This document shows, piece by piece, positions 46,301 through 58,604 of a stretch of DNA of 64,000 bases. The notes under the pieces are model-generated. The model was not told the origin of the DNA, searched no databases, and worked only from the letters and a program-made list of their open reading frames with translations. This stretch comes from Arthrobotrys musiformis. Taxonomy: Eukaryota > Ascomycota > Orbiliomycetes > Orbiliales > Orbiliaceae. Location of the stretch: contig JAVHJL010000003.1 in NCBI GenBank assembly GCA_036971715.1, forward strand, positions 682,001 to 746,000. The letters are read 5' to 3'. Numbering within the stretch: the first letter of the stretch is position 1; each line of letters starts with the position of its first letter. Made by a program: the position numbers and the translations under genes.

Positions 46301-47896
46301 TCAAACGGCACTCAAACTACCGTACTCAATGATATCTTCTTCGCTGTCGTTTAGCACGCGTAACCTTCGCCTCAAATTGCCAATCTCCCTGACAACACCC
46401 TCTTGGTACGTTTTAAGAACCTTCAGCAACCTCAAAACATCGGCAACCTCCATGTATCTCTGCTCATTAGCTACAGCCATCGAGTGATGCTGGGCACTCA
46501 ACCCTTTTGAATATTCCTCTCCGCCCTCGCGGGCACCTTGGTCTCGCATGATGTTTAGTTTCAACTTCTTGCCTGTCGTCCTACAAGGACATTCAGGCCA
46601 CTTTCCGCCGCAATGGTAACAGAATTCAGCCCCGCAACGACACTTAATATGCGCGCAGCCTTCTCGACGTTCAACCACAAGGCCACAGTGATAGCACTGA
46701 GACCATTGGTTGTCCATAACCATAGCGATAAGACCGTTCAGTTGACCAATTTGACATTCAACCTTCGAAAACCCGTGCCATTTCACGTTACACCTCAAGC
46801 AGGTCCTCTCGTTGCAAAAGACACACAATCCGACATCTCCTAATTCCGCGCCTGGCCATATGTCTTTTTCGCAGGCGTAGCACCTTCCAATAGGGGACGG
46901 AACTCTCCCCGTTGCAATCCATCTAGCGAGTTTGTGGATTTCGTTGGTTCTCTCGGCCGCAACGCTAGCGTACACGAGTGGGTACTTCTTGCAGCACTTT
47001 GGGGGTAGCAGGCTTGTATCCTCGATGCACATTCTGTAGTTCCGCTTAACGCAATCAATGCAACTAGTGTGTTCACAGTGAAGGATGCACATCTGCCACA
47101 TTTGTTTTCGATCACAGCAGAAGAAACAAGTAGCTTCGGTTTCTTCTCTGAAGGCAACTATTACCTCGGAATCCTTGATTTCTTCGTAAAAATCAGGATG
47201 CCAACCAATGCTTTCACCTAGGAATGCAATCCTGTTTCTGATTTGGCGGACATTGAGGCTCTCCATTGGCTTCCTAAAGGATATCGGGTTCCAATTTCGA
47301 TCGCTCCCGAAAAACGAGTAATCCACGGCGTGTCGCCAGGCACTGCAATCGATTTCGCTAGCCGTCCAGGGGAAGTTGAAGGGCCCGAAGTCTCGACAGA
47401 GTTGCCATATCAATATAACTGAGGCGGAAGTTTCAAGATTCTTCAAAGTACAGTTTTGAAGCGTGGTGTAGATCGATGAGGCGCCTCTTTGCTTGAAAGT
47501 CCTCCACTCGGATCCCCGTTGGAGCAACCCCTGGTCGTCAATCGAGAAGGACTTCTTTTGGCGATATATCTCGGAAGACTTCCGGTGCAAGTATCTCTGG
47601 TAGGCCTTCCGTACAAACGCCCTGCTATCCTCCTTTGGCGTAAGACTAAGGGTATGCGGTTGGCCATTTCGAGAAAATAAGTCCGTTGTGTACTTAGGGA
47701 GCGTTAGAAAATGTTTTGAAGCATCCGGGCAGCTCTTCTCAAAGCCGATTAGAATCTGTATGCGATTTTCGAAAGGTGGTAGGAGCCAAATAAAAAAGTA
47801 ACTCCAAAAGTATATGTGTGAAAGAACTACCAATAGTGAATTGGTATGCGACGTGATGGAAACCTGGATCCTGTTTGAGGCGATGCTTTTTGCCAT
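46301..47896 (-). CDS. RBR-type E3 ubiquitin ligase, paralog 3 (most divergent)
   Basis: Modelled as one exon of 531 aa from the ATG at 47896; the frame is open further upstream but only from GTG. Seen: an N-terminal domain of about 200 residues not found in the other two; FLGESIGW before RING1 (about 257-302, CFFCC...CEHTSCIDC...CC); IBR (339-381); RING2 (from 401, CYHC...GCAHIKCRCGAEFCYHCGGKW) with the catalytic-type Cys at 419; and a C-terminal helical region. No intron splits RING2, unlike paralogs 1 and 2. The segment 47830-47756 is 75 bp, begins GT and ends CAG, and is open in frame. It encodes a hydrophobic stretch, so it is either a membrane helix or a stop-free intron; if removed the protein is 506 aa. 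Confidence 0.85.
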   Translation of the reverse strand: MAKSIASNRIQVSITSHTNSLLVVLSHIYFWSYFFIWLLPPFENRIQILIGFEKSCPDASKHFLTLPKYTTDLFSRNGQPHTLSLTPKEDSRAFVRKAYQRYLHRKSSEIYRQKKSFSIDDQGLLQRGSEWRTFKQRGASSIYTTLQNCTLKNLETSASVILIWQLCRDFGPFNFPWTASEIDCSAWRHAVDYSFFGSDRNWNPISFRKPMESLNVRQIRNRIAFLGESIGWHPDFYEEIKDSEVIVAFREETEATCFFCCDRKQMWQMCILHCEHTSCIDCVKRNYRMCIEDTSLLPPKCCKKYPLVYASVAAERTNEIHKLARWIATGRVPSPIGRCYACEKDIWPGAELGDVGLCVFCNERTCLRCNVKWHGFSKVECQIGQLNGLIAMVMDNQWSQCYHCGLVVERREGCAHIKCRCGAEFCYHCGGKWPECPCRTTGKKLKLNIMRDQGAREGGEEYSKGLSAQHHSMAVANEQRYMEVADVLRLLKVLKTYQEGVVREIGNLRRRLRVLNDSEEDIIEYGSLSAV

Positions 47897-48816
47897 AATG
47901 CTGGTAGGAGATAGCAAAGGAGGTAAGTGCTTAGCCGTATGATCATATGAGTACGCCAGATTGCTTTGCGATGGGTAAGGCGAGAGATGTGACGATGTAG
48001 TGGTGAGTACGTAGGAAGTAAAGACTTGGGGTTTAGGTGAGATCTCCAGAGTTCCGACAGCCAGTGGGACGACCCAGCACAACCCACGTTGCGATGCAGC
48101 CACTGGCGCAGATCAACTGACTATCAAACCCCCATAGATACCACCATGTTTACATCAATATTTAAACATCCACAGTATCCTCCCTGCCATGGATACCACT
48201 TAGGTACCTATCACTTACACGTTTGGCCTCGAGACTAACTACTCCTATTTACAGTTTAGGAAGGACCACTGGATCTGGTATCGATCGCCTAGCCGGCCAT
48301 TAGCGAGCGCTCAAAGCGTCGCGGCCGTTTTTGTTACACAGTATCAAGGAGTTCCATACAGGAAATGTATGTCCATCCTGGCCGATGCATTAACAGTTGA
48401 ACTAGAAGGCCGCCGTGGGTGTTTCCTAGTCTTAAAGAACCATAGCCCAGTTTTATTGATACAAATGAATTCACGGAAGAGCGTCGTACACATTGAACAC
48501 TTAGCCGGGAAGGTGGGCGTGAACAATAGTACAGTAAAAGAATCGAAACCGGTCACTCGAAAAGAAAAGAATCAAGGAAATTCAATCTTTAGCATTGTCA
48601 GGGTAAAGTCGGAATAAAATACATGAACCTTGAGCCGTAGCAAGCAACGAGCTAGATAGCCGGATGGCCCGCTATACGTAGCCCAAGGATGGAGTAGAAG
48701 TACAGTCTTGTTCCAAGAGAGGTGTAATAATAATGATGCGAAGGAATGGAAGAAGCCACAGACCAAAATATCCCACCTACCAGGAGGGGCAGGGCCATAT
48801 GGACTGAAAGAATCAC
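47897..48816. other. Intergenic
   Basis: No gene supported. One dispersed GGCCTCGAGACTAA word lies at 48225-48237. Confidence 0.6.
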
Positions 48817-49821
48817 CTATTTGTAGAGAGGATCATAGGTTGGAGGAGCCTCCGGGATACCGCTGTTGGGTCGGCCAACATTCTCAACGTAGTGGATAAC
48901 AGGAGAAACGTTTCCGGCGGGGGAGAATTCGCACCAAACTTGATAGGACAAACTAAGGGAAGTCAGAATATATCGCTAGGATGAGGAGAGTGTATAGGAA
49001 GGGTAAACTTACTTGGCACAACCAGCAATCCAGGCACATCCAATCTCCTTAGACGATTTCCAGATGAGCTGGGTGAAGTGACCGGTATCTTGTGGAGAGA
49101 GTTAGCGCGTGGTTTCAGAAGAAGGGGTGGAAGAAGTGGTCAGGAGCTTACCTCTCGCGAACCCAGGCTCATTCCAGTCGTAGTTGTTGACCTCAGTATA
49201 GAGACTATGGCAGGGAACCTTCATCAGCATTTCCTTCAGTGAACCTCCAACACGATTTCCTTGTTGGATTTTGGTCAGAAGGGTTCGTATAGAGATGTTA
49301 ATTACTTACTACCATTGGTACCAAACAGGGTTGTTCATGGGGCCACCACCAGCGAGGTTCTCACCGTATGGTCCATGAGAGTGACGGAAATCACACTTTC
49401 GACCTTGGCGAGACGCGTAAGCGGCCAGAGTCTTATTCCAGACAAGGGGTGGGGATCCGTGAATAGCACGGAGGTCATTCGTAATCTTCAACATATCGCG
49501 AGAGAACTTGCCCACGCGGGAGGTGTAAGCAGTAGGAGTTGGGCTAAATGTAGAAGTAGTGGTGTCCGTGGAAGAGGCCTGGCGGCCAAGGATCTTGGTG
49601 GGGCCCACAGTGATGGTAGGAGCATCTGGGTTCGAGGCATTGAAGGCCGGACCCGTGACCAAGTCTTTCTCAGACCAGGTAGGATGGCCATTGATGACCT
49701 CGGTAGGAGGAGCCAAGATGACTACTTCCTTGCGGCTAAGGGGGATTGAAGCCGCGAAACTACTGCTAATGCAGTTTGAGAGAAGCGAAGCAACGATGAT
49801 GACACCTTTGACGCCCTTCAT
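48817..49821 (-). CDS. Secreted CAP/SCP (PR-1-like) protein
   Basis: Four exons on the minus strand, 49821-49310, 49204-49152, 49088-49013 and 48952-48817, 258 aa. All donors are GTAAG-type and phases agree. Seen: a signal peptide (1-24); a Pro/Thr-rich region of about 80 residues; and a CAP domain (about 108-235) with the family's four site residues, H149 and E154 (HGPYGENLAGGG), E175 (LYTEVNNYDW) and H192 (GHFTQLIWKSS). The C-terminal GCAWIAGCA and WCEFSPAGN blocks supply conserved cysteines. Known: fungal Pry/PR-1 proteins are secreted and bind sterols or fatty acids; some are virulence factors. The donor was chosen at the second GT because it restores WYQWYLYTE. A TATA-like element lies about 170 bp upstream. 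Confidence 0.92.
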
Positions 49822-52800
49822 TGTAAATACTTGACCGTTTGATCGAGATGAAGCAAATGTTTGATGATTGATGATGGTGATATTAGTAATTGGAGGATGT
49901 AGAAAGCGATGGATGTAAGGTAGGGAGATAGTAGCGAGGAGGATGTAGGTTTGATGTGAGAAAAAAAAATTTACTGAGTGGAGGGTGCTCTTTTATAGTC
50001 GTTGCTGAGCAGTGAAACCGATCCGCCCTCAGCTCTCAAACAACGACACAAACAATGGCACCTTGGGTTTACGGATAGAACAGTGACCTGCACTCTCCAA
50101 ACTGCTAACCTCAAGCACTTTGGTAAGGAGCCCACCCGGTCAACAAGATATTAAAAGCACACTAAAAATGACGCAGTAGGGCCAATTGGCTTTGGCCGAC
50201 GTGATGGCTGCGATCCAAAGATACCAACTCGATCTTAGGTTTACACCAGCCTAAAGCAGGTAATATTAGCCATATGTCCAGTAAGTACAACCACCGATAG
50301 AATAGTGCTATAGTATATGCCGTGACGAAATGGTGTTAAAACTTTATTAACCGATATATAAACCAACTACCTAACTTACATTGATGAAGCATTCGTAAAG
50401 GACTGATGTATCGCCCTTGGTTACAATCAATATTAGTAACCTTAAAGATGTCGTTGCCTTGATCAACTCGGCCTAGTAAATTCTTTCTAGGGCCTAATTA
50501 CAGTAGCTATGGCGATATCGGTCCTCCAGTCAATGCAGGTACACATTTACGAACTCAAGGGATTAATTCCAATAAGCCGTTTGACTTTCCTGCACGCCGA
50601 ATATGATATAATGATGTCCGCTGGAATTCAAATATTCAAAAGGGCCGACGTCACACTGTACAAAAAGTCTCCGAAAAACAAGGCCGCCGTAAGACCAAGA
50701 AGCAGAAAGGAGTGTGGGGGCGGGTTACAAGACAACTCCCCGAACGGTTTGGATAGGCTCAGCTGGTCCAAATAATTATAAAGAGTGACATCGCCCTTGG
50801 GCTTTTAAAAAAGATAATAGTATTGAACCAAGAGGCATTCCCATTAGGACGGTGGCGAGATTTTATAGAGCTTACCCGCCCCTTGGCTGCCCCTCTTGTA
50901 CAACGATACCGTTCCAGACCAAGATGCCCATGCCGATGTGGTACAAATGATCGATCCCAACTGAACATAAAACGCTCGAATCCTTTGATCTTACACCCTC
51001 AATGTATATCCGACCATACGTAGTTTGGCATGGGTCTTAGGCCGACCCCTGAAGGTAGCCACTAAAGTCGTGGCGATTTATAGGTAACGATGGTCCCATA
51101 GTAGGCTAGTACTCACGAGTAATGACTAGCTGACAGTTGTCTATATGTATGCAGGACAGCCAAATGGCTATCCATTCTTAGGCCTAACAAAGCCCTTTAG
51201 GGCTGTCTCAAGTACCTACCTATGCGCATATGCGTATATGCTCTGCGTAGGCTCAGAGGCTATTGTTTAGAGAAATTATAATCAAGCCCTTTATATTTTC
51301 GGCCTTTCTCTACCATAACTTAGATTTTTCAGGGAAAAATGCCTGATTGTTCCGTCTATGTATCTACAACAGCAAAGAATCTGCTCCAACATCTGGTTCC
51401 ACAAGCGAGAAACGAAACAAAGTATTCCACAATATTTCAACCGATTACGAAAGAAAGAAAGAAGACCCCCCAAATTTGTGATTTATTCGCCTGCGAAGGC
51501 CGTGGCTATAGCTCCAAACTTTCCGTTCTCCAACGAGGTATCGGGGTGAGAAGCCAAAGTTAAAAGTTTTCACGCCGAATCAGTCGCCTGTTTAATCTAA
51601 AGCGGTACCTATGTACCCCCTGGCGGAATTCCAACAGTACGATCCTTTCCAAGGGACTTTTTCTTCTTCAAGGAATCCCAAAATTCGCAGATAGAGCTGC
51701 AACAGCAGATTGTTGAAACGATAACACAGGGTGACTCCATGGATCCAGACCAATCAAGTCATGCAGCGCACAGCGGAAAGCGTCTCTACTACTTCAACTC
51801 CACTTGATGGGCCCACTTTTTGCGAGAGTAAGTGGCCCATGGGTCCATTCAGACGTCTCAAGCTCCAGGAAGCCAAGCTAGCGAGGGCGGTGGTCCGTTC
51901 CACAATATGCTTGAGTTAACCCATAGCATCCGTGAATCATACAACATGCCTAGTAAGCCCCTGGAGTGATTTCCGACGTCACTAAATAGCTATTGGGTTA
52001 TACCGTTCCACGTCTCCTATTTGATTCGCTACATAGTTGAGACGGTTCGTAAAGGTTTGTTTTTAGCAAAATTGAGAGGTGATGAGCTAGCTCGCCACTT
52101 CAACTTCATTTCACAGAGCTCTCTGTATCAAAAAGAGAGCCACATCGAAATTTAATAGAGCTAGATAATATCTTACTGTAGTTTTAGTATCTATAATTTT
52201 GATGCAACCTAAAATTCTTTTAGGTGCAACCAGATATATATGCTTAAGAACAAGTGATATACTTTAACCATCCGACCGCTATAGCATAATGTATACCTCC
52301 ACTCCGATTCCAGTACGCCCCAGATCTGACTAGTGGTCTCGAGGCTAGATCCGACGGCATAGAGTAACAATATGTACTTAAAAATTTCCCAAGCAAGGCT
52401 GGCGTGATATCTAATCGGATGGAGAGCCAAATTTCCTTATAAACTGATAATATTATTAGGTAGCAATATACTTGCACTAGCCCCGAATCCAGACAGTGTG
52501 CCCGGATGAGCATATCAGCCTATCCGCGGCAGAATTTGCTTTGCAATATAAAGCTCCTTTTCACTTTTGGAGTTTCTCTTTTCCTCTTTTTTTTCTTACG
52601 AAGGTATCCTTTTGACAAATTAGACTTGGATTCGATTACAATAGTCTCGCAAAGGCGATGACCAAATCAAACTAAAACTCCATGTTGGGGTCTCAAATTT
52701 ACTACAAGATGTCGACCTGGTACCTGGTACAACAGCACCTTGCATATGTCAAACTCTCAAACTATAGTCCTACGGTATAGTTAACTCTACCCGGCCAGGT

Positions 52801-53390
52801 TTAAAGTGTTGGAATGTTGACGGAGCTTTAACTTCAGTTTTTCTAGTAATCTATCATGCGATCTTCCACCTATACCAAACTGGCTACTGATAGAGACTAC
52901 CATGAATATATGTTACATTGTTGCGCTGGTCTGATCCTAGTAGGTACCTACTTAATTACTTGTCAAAAACTTGCAATGACAACCAGCTTTGGCTTTAAAT
53001 GATCATAGTGTTGATATCGATGGGCATGTTATTATGTATCCACTAGCACCCCGTCACTATAGCTTATGGACTACAGGATTCTAGGAGGAACCATGCTATA
53101 TTAACTAACTAGATGCAATTACTAGCAAGCTCTTCAGCCTATAACCAGTTCTCTGCTGTATTTTTGGGCCAGAGAAACCCAGAAGGGCTGCCATAAGATT
53201 CTCCAAACTACCACCTACTAATCCACTATTTACACTACGCCTGGCCTTTCATTTAATTTCATTCTATTCCATACAAATACGAAACCCAACTTTTTGCCAA
53301 TTAGACTCCCCAGTTATCACGCTATAAGGCATATTGGGCTCTTCAAACTGTCGAGTTAGTATTCATAAAACCCAAAAGCAAATCTTGATA
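49822..53390. other. Gene-poor block of 3.6 kb
   Basis: No gene supported; short open frames (for example 50509-50775 and 51339-51563) lack domains. One TAGTGGTCTCGAGGCTAG word lies at 52331-52348. Confidence 0.6.
49991..49998 (-). promoter_or_regulatory. TATA-box-like element (CTATAAAA)
   Basis: About 170 bp upstream of the CAP-protein ATG at 49821, on the same strand. Confidence 0.45.
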
Positions 53391-54028
53391 ATGTCTTTCA
53401 AACGTGAGCTATCATGTTCACCCTCCCCTCCCCCCTCGAATAACAATCAAATTGAAGATAAAAACCCCTCCGTCAAAGAGGAGCACAGCACAGATATCAC
53501 CGAACCTACTACGGCAAAGAAACGCAAGACGAATCACAAAGCGCAAGTTAAACCCGCCAAATATGGGGACAGCAGAGGCAAGAAGGGGACTTGGACCCAA
53601 GAACAAGATAGCGCGCTCCACTCACTGATTACTAAAGATCAAGGTGGAAACGAAGTTAAAGCTGCTTGGAACGATATCTATCACGGGTTTTCGAAGCTCT
53701 TCCCAGAGGACTCTAAAACCATGAACAGCCTACAAATGAGATGGAAGACCAAGATCCGAGCCGGGGATACGGACTTAAGTCTAGCTGAGGTTCGAAGCCA
53801 AATCTTGAAAAAGTTCATCTACGAGAATGTTGGGTTCTAACAAGGATTATCTAAATGTAGAAATTACTGTTCAAACAAGCCGTTGCTGATATCGACGGAA
53901 CTGAAAGAGCTCTTGCTTATGCTTGGCGCTTCAAAGAACTTGGGGGTAGAGATCTGAACAAGAGCGCGGTTATCAAACTCCACAAAATGCTTAAGTCAAA
54001 CCAACTTGACCTCGAGCTAGAGAGTTAA
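53391..54028 (+). CDS. Myb/SANT-like nuclear protein
   Basis: Two exons, 53391-53789 and 53861-54028, 188 aa. Seen: a Pro/Ser-rich acidic start; a basic AKKRKTNHK nuclear-localisation-type patch; a SANT/Myb-like helical block (GTWTQEQDSALHSLI ... AAWNDIYHGF ... MNSLQMRWKTKIRAGDTDLS); and a second conserved helical block in exon 2 (LLFKQAVADIDGTERALAYA then WRFKELGGRDLNKSAVIKLH). The exon-1 frame runs on 48 bp past the proposed donor to a stop at 53840, which could suggest a 149-aa protein. The downstream block is clearly coding, and a phase-0 intron with a TTCTAAC branch and GTAG acceptor joins them. Role: probably DNA- or chromatin-associated (inference from the fold). Confidence 0.78.
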
Positions 54029-55857
54029 AGGGTCTAATTACTAAGTATAAAGGAGACAAAGGTTAAACGTCAATGGTAGAATATCAGGGTGCCGCCTGAG
54101 CCTAGGCTTGGATACAAGATGAAGTAAATTCAAAATGAAACACTCGCGACAACCGGCATTGCAATCCCTTAGCTGAAAACAATCCAACACTCTCTATTTA
54201 GTGTGGTTTCACCAGCTGGCCAGGATGAATTTTATTTGATAGTGCTAGTTGAACCTTTTGATCTAGTTGGGCTAATCTAATGTAGTTTCGAATTTGCGCA
54301 GCTTGGGGTCGTGATATATTCACTCCAGTTTTCCGTTCGATTTTCGATCCTGCTTTCCTTTAAATTTTTACAAATTATTTCCTCCCATAACTTTGGGCTT
54401 CCTTTCAAGAATCGGGCTTTTCAAGATGATATCATGCTTTCGTCGTAACTCACGGAAACAGATTCTCGAATAGTAACGTAGTTTCCTAGATTTAGGTATG
54501 TAATGTACCTACTCCAGGCTAGTCATCGCATGGCCCTCTTAGACGATTGAGAAACAAGTCTTTTTAGAGGCGAATCGTTTTGCTGCAAGGATATGAGAAA
54601 TTCTTTCAGGTGTATCACACGATTCTACCTATTTCGACGATTGCACTGCGGAAATTCGTCGAAGTATAAATGTACCCTTTGTGACGTCTGGGAATGAGAC
54701 CAGATATATACCCATATATACGACAACCAAGCTTAAGACACCGCCTAAGAGAATAGTCTAAACTGAAGCCGTACTCGGAACCTAGAATTCTGTAAATGAT
54801 GGCCGTCTGCCTAGATTTAGCAGTTAACAGTCAACAGTCAATCGCCTCCGACCAAATCCCTGTTGTTATATTATCCGCACAGGATCACATACCCCGTCCG
54901 ACAGCTCGGAGAAATTTCTGCACACATATAACCACAGTTTGGTTACGGGACTGATGATAACAAATTCAAAAAAAAAAAAAGAGAAAGAAAGAAAGAAAGA
55001 ATTTGCAACGGGGTTAACTAAAATCTTCAACAAAACGGAACTCGGGAAGCCAAACCGCTGATCGCAACGCCAAACGGCACCAGTGCGTGGTGCATGGTCT
55101 GGGTAGAATATCAGTCTTCAGACTCGCCAACCGTTTAATTTATCTATCTAAGCCCAAACTTTATGCACATATTAAGCATTCTTTGATTACCCAGCTCTTA
55201 CCAATATCGCGCGGTTGAAAATCACGGATTATTAAATATAAATAACGGTTTAAATCCCAGGCTTCCATACAATTAAGACCCTGGAATGAGTCTTGAGGAC
55301 CTATTGATCGCGAGCGGAAAAATATGGTAAATTGCGCCGAATTCTCGCTACTTGAACCAAAAAATCCGGAAGGGCGGGAATCGCTTATTTAGCCTAACGA
55401 ACATGTCAAGTTTACAGACAGTGGCTGCATACCCGACTACATGGATCCATGCAGCGAGCCTTAGATTCTGTGAAAACTTTATTCCGTGTTATCCTAGGAT
55501 TCGCTGGTTAGGGTCTAGGAACGGCTTTCACCAAGGATATACGACTCACATACTATAGTATTCAGGATCGCGCCGTCTATCCGCAACCGCCACACCGTAA
55601 CTATGTCCCTTGAATTCTGTATGCAGGAACTACAGTCGGTTCTATGGGTCCGACAAATGCGGTTACCATGGTTGCGACAGTACTTGTCTCGTCGTCAGAA
55701 TTAACCTTCAAATTTGGGATGTGATCATGGATCAATACGCAATTATAAAATCAGGTTGAATTCCTTCGAGCTCAATGTACGAAATAAGGAGTCTCCCGAT
55801 TACAAGTCAAAATCGATTTATCGTATATACTCTCTGTAGAAGATTGGTATATAAAAT
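54029..55857. other. Intergenic
   Basis: No gene supported. A (GAAA)n tract lies at about 54968-55000, a GCCTAGGCTTGG word at about 54099, and a CTGGGAATGAGACCAG word at about 54688. Confidence 0.6.
54968..55000. repeat. Poly-A / (GAAA)n microsatellite
   Basis: About 12 A residues followed by four to five AAAG units. Confidence 0.85.
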
Positions 55858-57902
55858 ATGAGGCCAGTCTACCTCTTTGTCAGCATCGTACCCGCAGTCT
55901 TAGCGCAACAAACAGTCTGGGGCCAATGTAAGCAAATTTTGAATCCAACATTCGTCCAGAATTTGATAAAACAAGTACAATTATGGTCTCTAGAATCTTG
56001 AAACTGACCCCAAATCTCTCATCGATCAACTCAGGTGGTGGCCAGGGCTGGACTGGGCCCAGTAGCTGTATCGACTCTTGCTGTATTTCAAGTAACCCAT
56101 GGTATTATCAATGTCTTCCCGGTGGAAGTTGTGCTACTACCACAACTAGCACTGCTGCAACTGCTACCACCACTACTAGCACAAGACAATCAAGTACTAC
56201 GTCTCGAGAAACCACATCACAATCCACTACCTCGAGATCGACCACAACGACCACCACAAGCACAAGGTCATCTAGTACAACATCAATATATACTACCTCT
56301 TCTTTAACAACCCAAACGGCAACAACCTCCAGCAGCAGCACCACACTATCCACAGCCACAAGGTCTGCCACCTCGAGTGCCCCCGTGGGGCTCTTCACGA
56401 ACCCAGTCGTCTATTCTGATTACGCAGACAATGATGTTTTCAAAGGACCGGATGGAGCCTACTACCTATCTTCATCCAATATGCATTTTTCGCCTGGCGC
56501 GCCAATCCTCAAGTCGTCCGATCTCGTAAATTGGGAGCCTGTAGGACATTCGGTTCCATTTATCGACAACGGCGATAATTATAATATGGTGGGGGGTACT
56601 GCATACCGTGGCGGTACTTGGGCCTCGACTATGAGATACCGGGCTAGTAATGGCAAATGGTACTGGATCGGATGTATGAACTTCTGGGTCACCTTTGTCT
56701 ATACCGCGGACAACGCGGCAGGTCCCTGGACAAAATCTGGTACAATATACAAATGTTACTACGATTGCGGCCTCCTCATAGATGATGACGACAAGATGTA
56801 TGTCGTTTACGGCGGCAGCTCTATTAATCTCGCCCAATTGACCGCGGATGGGTTAGGGGAGGCTTCTTCGCAACTCATATTCGACCAGCCCTCTGGTGTC
56901 AGCGGTATGGAGGGTAACCGCATGTATAAACGCAACGGGCTCTACTATATTTTGAATGACTATCCCGGAATTGGTGCAACTTACATCTGGAAATCTACCA
57001 GCCCCTGGGGGCCTTGGGAGTATAAGCAACTCCACAACGGGCTTATCAGTCCAGTAGCTGGTGGCGGGTCCCCCCATCAAGGAAGTTTGATTGATATTGG
57101 AAACGACAAATGGTACTTCGTCTCCTTCACTTGGGCCTATCCTGCGGGTCGCATGCCTGTTTTAGCTCCAATAACCTGGGGTTCCGACGGTTTCGCAAGC
57201 ATAGTCACCGATAGCAGCGGCGGATGGGGCGTTACCTATCCAAACCCACTTCCTACAATTTCCACTCCAAGTTGGTATCGCACCGATAACTTTTCCACAG
57301 GAAAATTAGGTCCGCATTGGGAGTTTAACCACAATCCGGATAATACAAAGTTTTCGGTTGCAGCCGCCGGCGTGACCCTTAATACCTGTTCCATCACGAC
57401 AAACATCCTGACGGCGAGGAATACTCTTACCACCCGTCTCTATGGTCCAACTCCGCAGGGTACCATTGCCCTCGATTTTAGCAATATGGCGGACGGAGAC
57501 CGTACTGGACTGGCTGCTTTCCGCGATAAAACTGCTTGGATCGGGGTCAGCCGGGACGGCTCCGAGTACAAACTGACGGTAGTCCACAGTATTATCCTCT
57601 CCGAAGAAACTTGGACGGCCTCTAGCAATGGTACCGTTAACTCCCAGACAGCCATCCCCAAAGGCAACGGAAAGATTTGGTTCAGAGGCAACCTCGACGC
57701 AAGACCCACTGGCACAAAGCTCGTCCAATTCTCGTATAGCACCGATGGCATAAACTTCACCAACTTTGGGGACCCTTTTACTTTGTATACAAACTGGGCG
57801 TACTTTATGGGGTATAGATGGGGAATCTTCAACTACGCAACAAAAGCACTTGGTGGGTCAGTTAAGCTCACTAGCTTTGTCGGAGGGCAGTATGCAGCCT
57901 AA
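55858..57902 (+). CDS. Secreted GH43-family glycoside hydrolase with N-terminal CBM1
   Basis: Two exons, 55858-55927 and 56035-57902, 645 aa; the intron splits the first CBM1 Cys codon. Seen: a signal peptide (1-16); CBM1 (about 19-53) with WGQCGGQGWTGPSSC and the aromatic WYYQCLPGG cellulose-binding face; a Thr/Ser linker of about 85 residues; and a GH43 five-bladed catalytic domain from about residue 145. That domain carries NPVVYSDYADNDVF (catalytic-base Asp region), the CGLLIDDD pKa-modulator region and the SGMEGNRMYKRNG acid Glu region. A C-terminal beta-sandwich (about 430-645, from NFSTGKLGPHWEFNHNPDN) is typical of GH43 enzymes with a C2 module. Role: removes xylose or arabinose residues from plant-wall xylan or arabinan, bound to cellulose by the CBM1. 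Exact specificity cannot be told from sequence. Confidence 0.92.
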
Positions 57903-58604
57903 ACTTTTGTGAAATGGAAGGAAAGAAATTTAATGAAGAAACCACCGCCAGCAAAAAAAAAATACGAAAATTCTTACTTTGTAAATAACTAGAATTCCAA
58001 TCAATTCGAACTTAAGGAGTTGGCGTAAGAAAATATCAAAGCCCGCTCAATATGCAATATAATATTCTGCAGCTTCGAAACAGTTGGATAAAGCGGCTGG
58101 GTCAACCACAGAGTAATCGTGCCACAAAATACCCGACGCCGCCAAGAAGGAAACTTCAGGGCCTTGCAAGCTGCGAGACTGAGATTAAATATAAACCATG
58201 AGACTCGAAAACGGCGGCTGAGAAAGCTCTCCGCAAGAAAGCTCCATAACGCTCCCATCGAAATCTCAAATACACCGCCGCCCATGATCAGCGCTAAACC
58301 ATATAAGGACTAGCTGGAGGTTAAGAACCCATCTTGGCAGTATTCAGCCCTTGCCTTGGCTCACTTGGCAGCTCACTCGACCTCGACTTGCTCCAGCTGT
58401 CATCCTCAAGATCTGAAATTCTAAATTTTCCCTGTCATGGCAGTTTATATAGATAGTCTCCAACCTCTCTGCTCAACTCAAACGATTTTCCTTGTTTCGC
58501 TACTCCTCTAGCACGAACCAGTCATTTTCAACCCGATACCACTTTCTCAAGCCGTCTAAATTCGTGGAGTCGAACTCGGCTGAAGGCCGGCCAAAAAAAC
58601 CACA
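57903..58604. other. Intergenic
   Basis: No gene supported; promoter and 5' flank of the next gene. Confidence 0.6.
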
